A stretch of DNA of 64,000 nt from Tritrichomonas musculus. Its lineage: Eukaryota; Parabasalia; Tritrichomonadida; Tritrichomonadidae. The stretch is from assembly GCA_039105265.1 (NCBI GenBank), contig JAPFFF010000042.1, forward strand, positions 682,001 to 746,000, given 5' to 3'. Positions 57,168-64,000 of the stretch are shown in pieces; position 1 is the first letter of the stretch, and each line of letters starts with the position of its first letter. The notes under the pieces were generated by a model. That model had not been told where the DNA came from. It saw only the letters and a list, made by a program, of their open reading frames with translations, and did not search any database. The translations under genes and the position numbers were made by a program.

Positions 57168-57716
57168 ATGGGAAGGAAACTTAAGTATCATGAGCAAAAG
57201 CTATTAAAAAAGACAAATTTATATCAATGGAAAAAAGAAAATAATGTTCGAATCAGTGAACTAGTTGGTCGGTATTGTCTTCATTCTTCTGACGAATACC
57301 ACAACTATAATAGGCTTGTTGGTAAAATTCAGCATTTCACAAACTTCATTAGACAAATGGATAGTAGTGACAAAGTTAGAATTGAGTTAACACAGCAATT
57401 ACTTGACAGATTATATAATTTGGGAATAATCGAAGTTCGCGATCTTGCAGCATGTGAAAATATAACAGTTGCTGCTGTTTGTAGGCGTAGATTGCCTGTT
57501 GTTCTCAAAAAACTCAGATTTTGCGAAAAAGTTGAAGAAGCTGATAGATATGTTCGGCAAGGTCATATCCGAATTGGACCTGATGTTATCACAGACCCCT
57601 CAATGTTAGTTTCCAAAGAGAAGGAAGATTTTATTGCATGGGCTCATGGTTCTAAAATTAAGGAACATGTTGATAAATTCAACGAGACATATGATACTTA
57701 CGAGCAACTGGATTAA
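57168..57716 (+). CDS. IMP3: U3 snoRNP protein IMP3
   Basis: The 182-residue protein is collinear with eukaryotic IMP3. It starts GRKLKYHEQKLLKK, then has YNRLVGKIQHFTNFIRQM, and an S4-type RNA-binding part with CRRRLPVVLKKLRF and VRQGHIRIGPDVITDPS. It ends with EDFIAWAHGSKIKEHV. IMP3 joins U3 snoRNA to pre-rRNA in the small-subunit processome, in the nucleolus or nucleus. Length and motif order match the family closely, and the start fits the conserved N-terminus. Confidence 0.96.
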   Translation: MGRKLKYHEQKLLKKTNLYQWKKENNVRISELVGRYCLHSSDEYHNYNRLVGKIQHFTNFIRQMDSSDKVRIELTQQLLDRLYNLGIIEVRDLAACENITVAAVCRRRLPVVLKKLRFCEKVEEADRYVRQGHIRIGPDVITDPSMLVSKEKEDFIAWAHGSKIKEHVDKFNETYDTYEQLD

Positions 57717-58096
57717 ATTTATATTTCATTTTTTGTTTAATTGTTAATCAATTGGTTATATAAACTTATTTTTCACTTTTCATATAATTTATTATTAAAT
57801 ATGTTATATTTAAATGAGCTTAATACAATTTTACATTAAAAGTATGCTATATAATGTAAAAGTTCACAACTTCCAACAATCCAAATAGATTTAAAAAATA
57901 ACAATATTCATATGCTTAAATGTATCATGGTCAATCAATTAAAGAATTGAGTTTAAACTTTTGGTATTAGTTTCCAAGTGAATTAAAAATAAAAAAATAT
58001 TTTGATTATCATTCAAAATAAAAGGAAATAATTCTATAAGTTGGATTATATATAGTAATTTTTCTAATATAACTAATTTTTAATATAAAAACATTT
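57717..58096. other. AT-rich convergent spacer
   Basis: It holds the 3' flanks of IMP3 and the convergent kinase gene only. Confidence 0.6.
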
Positions 58097-59713
58097 CTAT
58101 TTCTTTTTGAAAACAAAATAGCGCAAAGAATAGCACAACATCAATATGAATGAAATTAAAAGTGTGGCATTAAGTCCGAATTTATATGAAATGAAGAACA
58201 AGAATATAATGGTTATAATTTTCAATATCAATCTATTTTTCAAAATTGAGCAAAAATTGAAAATATTTTTTTTGCAAATATTATTCTGCCCTAAATTTTT
58301 ATCATTAAAATAAATCGAAGAAATTTCTGCGTTCTGATTTGTTGCTATCTTAAAAGGTATAAATTCTAGCTGATTATTCATTTCATGTCCATTTGAAATG
58401 AAATCCAGCATATTATCAATTTCTTCTTTTGGCATTTCAACTGAATTGTCAATAAAATCAGAGTATTTGTCGCTTGAATTTTCAGAAGAATCATTTTCTC
58501 GTTTGTTTTTAATTATTGATTGCAATCTTGGGCTCAATTTAAGCCCAGATAAAGATTGCATAAAGTTTGTCGAATTTGGTATATTTAATAAAGGTCTGTT
58601 GTTATTATCTGAAACTTGAAGAGAAGAAGCTGAAGAAGCGACGATAGAATTTATAATCAATTGATTTTGATTTATAAATGATGGATTAGAATTTTGAGAT
58701 AAACCATGATTCTTATTATTGTTTAACAGATTTAAATCAGCTTTTAAATGAGGTATTTCAATTTGAATTAACTCTTCAAGAACTTTTTTGCGATTCATTT
58801 TTTTCGCTCTTTGAATGAAAGGATGTTCTAATAAGCTGGAACAAGTCCACCTTAAAGAAGGATCCATTTGAACGCAATGAGAAACAAAATCTTTAAACTC
58901 AGTAGAATGTTTATCAGGAAACCGATAGCCTGGAAAACCGTTTTTTACGATATTTATCATTGCTTTTGATGGAGTGTATTCAATGTAAGGAGGAGAACCT
59001 TCGGATAATTCAACTGCTGTAATTCCAATGCTCCAAATGTCAGAAGGAAATGAATATTTAGAAGACGAGATAACTTCTGGGGCCATCCAATAAGGGGTAC
59101 CGACAATACCAATAGTTTGATATAAGAGAGAATCTGTTGGTTGAAGGCTCGGAAATTCAAATCGACTGGTTAGAATAAAATCTGTTATTTTGATTTTAGA
59201 TTCTGAATTTAATAAGAGATTTGAAGCCTTAATGTCGCGATGTATTATTTTATGTTCATGGTGAATATGTTGTATTGCATTTAAAAGATCAAATAATATA
59301 ATTGATATTTGATCTTCACTAATTCCTGATTGTTTTTCGTTCATAATGTCCCTAAGTGAGCCATGTTCACAATATTCCATTAAAATAAGGAGAGATTCTT
59401 CGAATGAAACGCATCCATAATATTGCATTATATTATCTGATTTAATTTCGCGCATTTGATTTACGTCATTAAAAATATCTTTTTTAATCGTATCATTAAT
59501 TAAAGCTGGATTAAGAAATTTCCCTGCTAAAAGGCGCATTGTCGGTAAGTAAACAATTTGAGATACTATGCCAAAACTTCCTTTGCCAGTATCACTTAAT
59601 TTTGAGAAAACTAAATGAGGATCTGTATTAATGTCATCAAAATGCAGTTCTTGGTCTTTATACTGATATATATCTTGATTTAATTCTGATTCAAATGGAT
59701 TAACTCTTTTCAT
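58097..59713 (-). CDS. STE-type protein kinase with a C-terminal membrane anchor
   Basis: In the 538-residue protein the kinase domain spans about residues 30-305. It has the glycine loop GKGSFG at 43-48, Lys65 in LAGK, HRDIKASN at 158-165, GTPYWMAPE at 205-213, and GSPPYIEYTPSKAM. The closest group by motif is STE20/MST-like. The metal-binding DFG motif reads DFI (178-180); the Asp is kept and only the Gly is replaced. After a disordered linker the last 50 residues form one or two membrane spans (ITIIFLFFISYKF, LLISFILMLCYSL) and a basic end, so it is probably tail-anchored. Confidence 0.9.
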   Translation of the reverse strand: MKRVNPFESELNQDIYQYKDQELHFDDINTDPHLVFSKLSDTGKGSFGIVSQIVYLPTMRLLAGKFLNPALINDTIKKDIFNDVNQMREIKSDNIMQYYGCVSFEESLLILMEYCEHGSLRDIMNEKQSGISEDQISIILFDLLNAIQHIHHEHKIIHRDIKASNLLLNSESKIKITDFILTSRFEFPSLQPTDSLLYQTIGIVGTPYWMAPEVISSSKYSFPSDIWSIGITAVELSEGSPPYIEYTPSKAMINIVKNGFPGYRFPDKHSTEFKDFVSHCVQMDPSLRWTCSSLLEHPFIQRAKKMNRKKVLEELIQIEIPHLKADLNLLNNNKNHGLSQNSNPSFINQNQLIINSIVASSASSLQVSDNNNRPLLNIPNSTNFMQSLSGLKLSPRLQSIIKNKRENDSSENSSDKYSDFIDNSVEMPKEEIDNMLDFISNGHEMNNQLEFIPFKIATNQNAEISSIYFNDKNLGQNNICKKNIFNFCSILKNRLILKIITIIFLFFISYKFGLNATLLISFILMLCYSLRYFVFKKK

Positions 59714-60002
59714 TTAACAGAAACGAAAAGAGAAAAAATTTGTTCACTTTTTCAATATCAAGATTTTAAAGAAAAAATTGTGAAGCAAAATGGCTGTACC
59801 CAAAATTTAAGTATATTTTAATCAATTCTATGAGTAAAAGAATATGTAAACTTGTTGCAAAAATCTTCACCGTTCTCTCAAATTTATAGAAAAAATAAAC
59901 TATAAATTGAATAAATTTTCACAATTTTTTTCAATATTTTTTTTCAAAAAATTTCAATTGAGTTAAATGTTGGTCGATCTTTTGTTATTAAAATTTGTCA
60001 AA
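59714..60002. other. Upstream spacer of the kinase gene
   Basis: AT-rich DNA between the kinase start and the Myb-like remnant. No gene or notable repeat is seen. Confidence 0.5.
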
Positions 60003-60150
60003 ATGGCTCCTAGCTCTTCTCTTTCAGAAAACGACAAAGCGAAAATTCTCTTTCTAGTTGAGAGATATGGCACACAATGAAAGTTCCAATGGCCATTGGC
60101 CCGATGTTCATCATGTGCATGATGCATATCGATCACAATTATTACACTGA
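60003..60150 (+). pseudogene. Possible Myb-repeat remnant
   Basis: An ATG at 60003 opens a 25-codon frame (SSSLSENDKAKILFLVERYGTQ) whose pattern matches the start of a Myb repeat, helix 1 up to the YG(T/E) turn. A stop at 60078-60080 ends it. The following bases in other frames give WP and Y-R-S-Q-L-L-type residues where the rest of a Myb repeat would be. The segment is GC-richer than its surroundings. It is suggestive of a decayed Myb gene, but short. The overlapping minus frame (59963-60337) is less convincing. Confidence 0.35.
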
Positions 60151-62254
60151 TCCAATTATAAACATTAATTAAGTTGGAGAACATTAAAATACAAAATAAA
60201 AATTTAAATGATTCATAGGATAATAGATAAGGAAAGAAATATTCATTAATATACTCCAACTTTTTCATAATAATATTTGTTTTATATTCAGAAATTTTGA
60301 GAACTATGATTTTTAAAAAAAAAAAAATGTTCACCACTTATCGTTATAATTTTATAAACAAATCATTCAAATTTTCTCAGAAAAAATTGAGAAAGTGGTG
60401 ATGATTTTTGCACAAAGTTTATTTGAACTGGAGAAAGAACTCCCAAATTGAAGGCTCTCTTACATTTATCAAAAAAGTTAAATCCTAAATTATACATGAG
60501 CTTTATTTTGTATAATGTTATATAAATAATTCTATCTAAATAATCAATTATTTTAAATAAAAATATTATTTATTTAAAGATATGGATTAAATAATAAATT
60601 GAAATATTTAAAAAATTGAATAAAAATGGAGAGCATAATTAGGTATGAAAAATGCAGGATGGCTTGAAATATTATTATATAATATATAATATAAGGAAAT
60701 AAATATATTCCCTAAATATAAAGATTAAATTGACGTTCAATATAAAAAAAAATATATTTTAATTTTTTGAAAAAGAAAATAATTGATAAGTTTATTTCAA
60801 ATAAAATTATCAATCCCTGATATAAAATTGAATTAAAATTCTTTGAAAAAAATTGAAGTCTAAGAAAATTGATAATGATTTTCTGAGATGTTTGATAGTT
60901 GTAAAATATTTTCAATTGAAAAAAATTGTGAGAGAAAAAGAGATTTCTGAGGAGTATAAAAAATAAAGTACTCAAAAAATGAAATTAGTAATAAAAAGTA
61001 ATCCAACGTCACGATTCCAGATTTTTTTATTTTTTCATAATAAGATTTCAAAATAAAACTAGTTGATCAGCCTTTTTTTCCAACTTGTGCCTATTGTTCT
61101 AATGAATGTACCTTATCATATCTTCATTCTTGGAAATATTTAAGAGCAAGCAAACACGAAATATTATAACATATTGTTTTTTATCAACATTGCTCCAATC
61201 AAGATTTTTTTTAATCATGATATTAGTTATAAAACACTCATTCTTTGATTCACTTTTTGAATGATATAAAATTGAATACTTTATTAATAAGCTCTACTTT
61301 TCATAAATTTACTTTTTTGGCATTATATTAGGTGAAATTTAGGTGAAAAAAATGGTATATTCTTGAGTTTTAAATATTTTATATTCTAGTTTTAAGTCAA
61401 CAAATTGAAGAAGAATTAATATCGGTAGGTGCCTTTTTTAATTTTATTTTTTAAACCAAATAATAAGTAGATAATCACTTTCATAAATTCTTTGAAAAAT
61501 AAATTATGTCATTCAGGATAATTGAGAAAAGTTTATTTTATTTTTATTAAAAAGTTGGGATGTAAAAATTTTTAAAATATGGATTGAGAATTTATTCTGA
61601 AATATGCATTCAAATATTTTGAATGTATTGGATAAAATAAAAAAAAAACTTACATATTTTTCCTCCCAAAATATATTTAATGATTAAAATTAATCTCATT
61701 TTAGATTATGTAAATTAAACTAAAAATTGTTCATTCAAAATTTCTAAAAATTTTTCAAATACAAATTGTATAGATTGAATAGTAACTATTTAAACCTTGT
61801 TTTTTTATTTGCTCCTCCTATTCAAAATAAACTATATTTTCTTCATTAATAAATATGTTTCAAAAAGAATATATGCATAATTTAAATAATCTATATAATT
61901 TAGTATATTATTCATAATTATAAAATAAATATAAATGGGTGGTTATCAATATAATGCATTTTAAATTTAAATGGAAGGTACAAAAAAAAAAAAAAAAAAA
62001 ACAAGATTTACACAAAAAAAATGATTTAATAGAAAAGTTCCTTTTCAAAAAAATATTAAAAAAAAACTGAAATATTGTATTATGTTTTTAATAAATATCG
62101 TTATTTATTTTTTAAAAATACTATTAATAAAGTATAAAAAGTAAAAAAATAAAATGTACATTTAATATATGGTAATAAAGACGTATTTTCATGTTTTTTA
62201 TTTATGTATATCCTCATCTAATGAAAATTAATATCGAAAATTGAATCAAAAGAT
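60151..62254. other. 2.1-kb AT-rich gene-poor region
   Basis: No gene is supported; small minus frames at 60712-61051 are chance. I note hairpin-capable pairs CACCACTT (near 60331) with AAGTGGTG (near 60390), TTTCTCA/TGAGAAA near 60372-60392, and a poly(A) run near 61982-62000. Otherwise I see nothing. Confidence 0.5.
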
Positions 62255-64000
62255 ATGGAGCAACTCGTTACTATCCCATCAATTCTCCAAAACTTTTCAT
62301 TTTTTTCAAACCCAAACGATGTTGCATCATTTAATCAAGCCAAAATTTGGAAGAAAAGTGTTATTTCTAACCATGATAATATTTATTTGTTAATAAATTT
62401 TTTTCAAGAAACGCAACTTCAGCCAGACTGTCAGATATTTGTCCTTGGTATAATTCGTGATATTATAGATAATCATTTAAATTCATTGCAGTTATCTAAA
62501 GTAGCAACATTATTATCACAGACAAAACCTGATATATTAAATAATCAATCAGTTACATTAATGCTAGGTAATTTAATTGGCTATATTACACGATTTATTT
62601 ATGAAGAAGAGCATTTTTTTCCTTTTACCATATCTGAAAATCAATCATCATGTACAAAATTACAATGGGTAATATATCATGACACAATCAACTATATGGA
62701 TTTGCCACGAGTAGATTGTTCAGAGAAACAAAAGAACGAATTTATTAATGCATTTAAACACGAAATTCTTATTTCTTTATTCTATCTTTCAATAAGCGCG
62801 TTACAAAATATATCGCAAGCAGAAGATGCAATTCATCTTTTAGTACGAGTTTTACAATTTGATAGTAAAAAAGCAAAACTACAAATTCCAATGATTCCAT
62901 TAGACAAAGCCACTACAATATTTTTAAATACATTACAAGATCAGACTCTTTTTGAGAAATTCACATACATTATTCAAAATTCACATTCACCATTATCGTC
63001 AGATATAGTTGATTTAATGATTGCCATATTAAATAAAATGACGTCACCTTCAATTATCCGTGACTTTGCGCAGCTAATAGACATGATTATGTATTTTTTT
63101 TCTGAAATTTTGAAAATGCCGATCTTTTTCAAAGACCGAAACAACATAAACAGTATCAAAAACTTTTTTTCCTCATTTCCGGAGGCCAAAGATATTGTAT
63201 TAAGATGTGATTCATTAAGCCAAGAACTTATTACCTTTCTGAACTTTAATCTTCATAACAATTACAGCCTCGCTGTTGACATTTTATTTTCAGCATCGAA
63301 ATACTTTGAAAAAGTTGTTTTTTACGCCTCTCAAAAATCTCCACTTTTTCAGAGCTTTTCAAATTTTTTTGAACTTTTCATAGAATCAACATTGAATGCC
63401 CTTGAAAATGCCCCAGATGAAGTCTACAACAACATCCTCCTCGACTCCAGCGCCATTCTTGACATGGAAGGCCTGATCAAGAGTCTCTTCCCTGTGAACA
63501 TTTTGCCTGCTGCCAAGAAGAACGACTGTATTGTCCACCTTTGCAATCTGCTGAAAGAATTGGCTGGGAGACCGTTTAATCCGGTAGTTAACTATCAAAT
63601 TGGCTTCATTATTTTTGTGATGGGCGTTGTTATCAATTTTCCTATCGTTGACAACATGAGTCCTCCTTTTTCATTAATTTTTCAATGTGCATTCAATTTT
63701 TTTCTGTTCACGAACGATAAAATTGAATTGTATGGTCAAATTTTGGGAACAAAATTTCACCATGCTTTTGAATACTATTCTTTGTTTTTTCTCAATACTT
63801 TTTGTAAGCTCTTTTTTGTGTCTAAAGAATTGGATAAAACTATCCCTGAAATGAAGAGCTTGTTTGAGACGCCAGGCGCAGTTGTTGTCTTTGTTTTCCA
63901 GCGGTTTTGGAACGATACAATTAACAACGTCTGCATTGAAATGTCAAGCAAATGTTTGAGGAAGTTTATTGACATTTCGGGTAACAATGCGAAGCCTTCG
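62255..64000 (+). CDS. Importin-beta-superfamily protein, exportin-7-like, 5' part
   Basis: A frame opens at ATG 62255 and stays open for 582 codons to the right edge, so the gene is incomplete here. The N-terminal 130 residues have the layout of an exportin: paired helices, WKKSVIS, IFVLGIIRDII, LSKVATLLSQTKPDILNNQSVTL. They resemble exportin-7/RanBP16 more than other karyopherins, but the call is by pattern. The rest is helical HEAT-like sequence (HLCNLLKELAGRPFNP). It would shuttle cargo through nuclear pores with Ran. Codon composition becomes clearly GC-richer after about 63400. Confidence 0.6.
   Translation, partial: MEQLVTIPSILQNFSFFSNPNDVASFNQAKIWKKSVISNHDNIYLLINFFQETQLQPDCQIFVLGIIRDIIDNHLNSLQLSKVATLLSQTKPDILNNQSVTLMLGNLIGYITRFIYEEEHFFPFTISENQSSCTKLQWVIYHDTINYMDLPRVDCSEKQKNEFINAFKHEILISLFYLSISALQNISQAEDAIHLLVRVLQFDSKKAKLQIPMIPLDKATTIFLNTLQDQTLFEKFTYIIQNSHSPLSSDIVDLMIAILNKMTSPSIIRDFAQLIDMIMYFFSEILKMPIFFKDRNNINSIKNFFSSFPEAKDIVLRCDSLSQELITFLNFNLHNNYSLAVDILFSASKYFEKVVFYASQKSPLFQSFSNFFELFIESTLNALENAPDEVYNNILLDSSAILDMEGLIKSLFPVNILPAAKKNDCIVHLCNLLKELAGRPFNPVVNYQIGFIIFVMGVVINFPIVDNMSPPFSLIFQCAFNFFLFTNDKIELYGQILGTKFHHAFEYYSLFFLNTFCKLFFVSKELDKTIPEMKSLFETPGAVVVFVFQRFWNDTINNVCIEMSSKCLRKFIDISGNNAKPS

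Noticed and set aside
59963..60337. 124-residue minus-strand frame with a hydrophobic start and His-rich middle
   Set aside because: It overlaps the more Myb-like plus-strand reading, its first half is AT-driven Phe/Ile/Tyr sequence, and no domain is seen.
60712..61051. Two small minus-strand frames rich in Phe, Ile and Lys
   Set aside because: Expected by chance in very AT-rich DNA; no start context or domain.
1..64000. CRISPR arrays, bacterial operons or a prokaryotic origin
   Set aside because: No regularly spaced repeats with unique spacers exist; the tandem repeats are coding or homopolymeric, and the gene content is eukaryotic.

Overview
The window looks like nuclear DNA of a trichomonad (parabasalid), most likely a Tritrichomonas-type genome. 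The evidence is long, apparently intronless genes in very AT-rich DNA, initiator-like TCAYW motifs just upstream of some start codons, a BspA-type leucine-rich repeat protein, a Pmp-like beta-helix surface protein, a short R2R3 Myb protein and degraded selfish-element genes. The species is inferred; nothing in the window names it.

Layout. 1-4.4 kb is decayed mobile or virus-like DNA: two diverged, broken copies of one DExH helicase gene in the same orientation, then smaller gene fragments. 4.4-7.8 kb is a gene-free AT-rich desert that contains a well-bounded 720-bp transposon with 21-bp perfect terminal inverted repeats and a 9-bp target duplication. 7.8-14 kb holds a coiled-coil protein, a TEX264-like ER membrane protein, a bromodomain-like protein divergent from a Sir2 deacetylase, and a GT31 glycosyltransferase. 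14.7-23.1 kb is one 2799-residue gene, a DMXL/Rabconnectin-3 (Rav1) homologue with long low-complexity repeats inside its C-terminal WD40 region. 23.1-24.3 kb is a repeat mosaic (short inverted-repeat element, GC-rich nested palindrome) next to a broken surface-protein gene. 24.7-30.7 kb is the most striking gene: one 2020-residue frame joining ricin-type beta-trefoils, BspA-like leucine-rich repeats, a SecA-like ATPase core and a class-3 lipase.

31-42 kb holds an EF-hand protein of EFCAB6 type, a CFAP97-like protein with an acidic repeat tail, a protein O-mannosyltransferase without MIR domains, a coiled-coil protein and a Sel1-repeat protein ending in a UBR-box-like cysteine cluster. 42-50 kb holds a Myb factor, an MFS transporter with a decayed tandem partner, and a protein with 150-bp repeats. 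50-64 kb holds the Pmp-like protein, a Rab GTPase, a TMEM43 homologue, the ribosome-biogenesis protein IMP3, a membrane-anchored STE-type kinase with an altered DFG motif, a Myb-like remnant, and the 5' part of an exportin-7-like gene that is open at the right edge.

The genes are independent eukaryotic units, not operons. Shared themes are endomembrane biology (DMXL, TEX264, TMEM43, PMT, GT31, Rab), the flagellum/cytoskeleton (CFAP97-like, EFCAB6-like) and chromatin/transcription (Sir2, bromodomain, Myb). All homology calls come from reading motifs by eye; no search was run.
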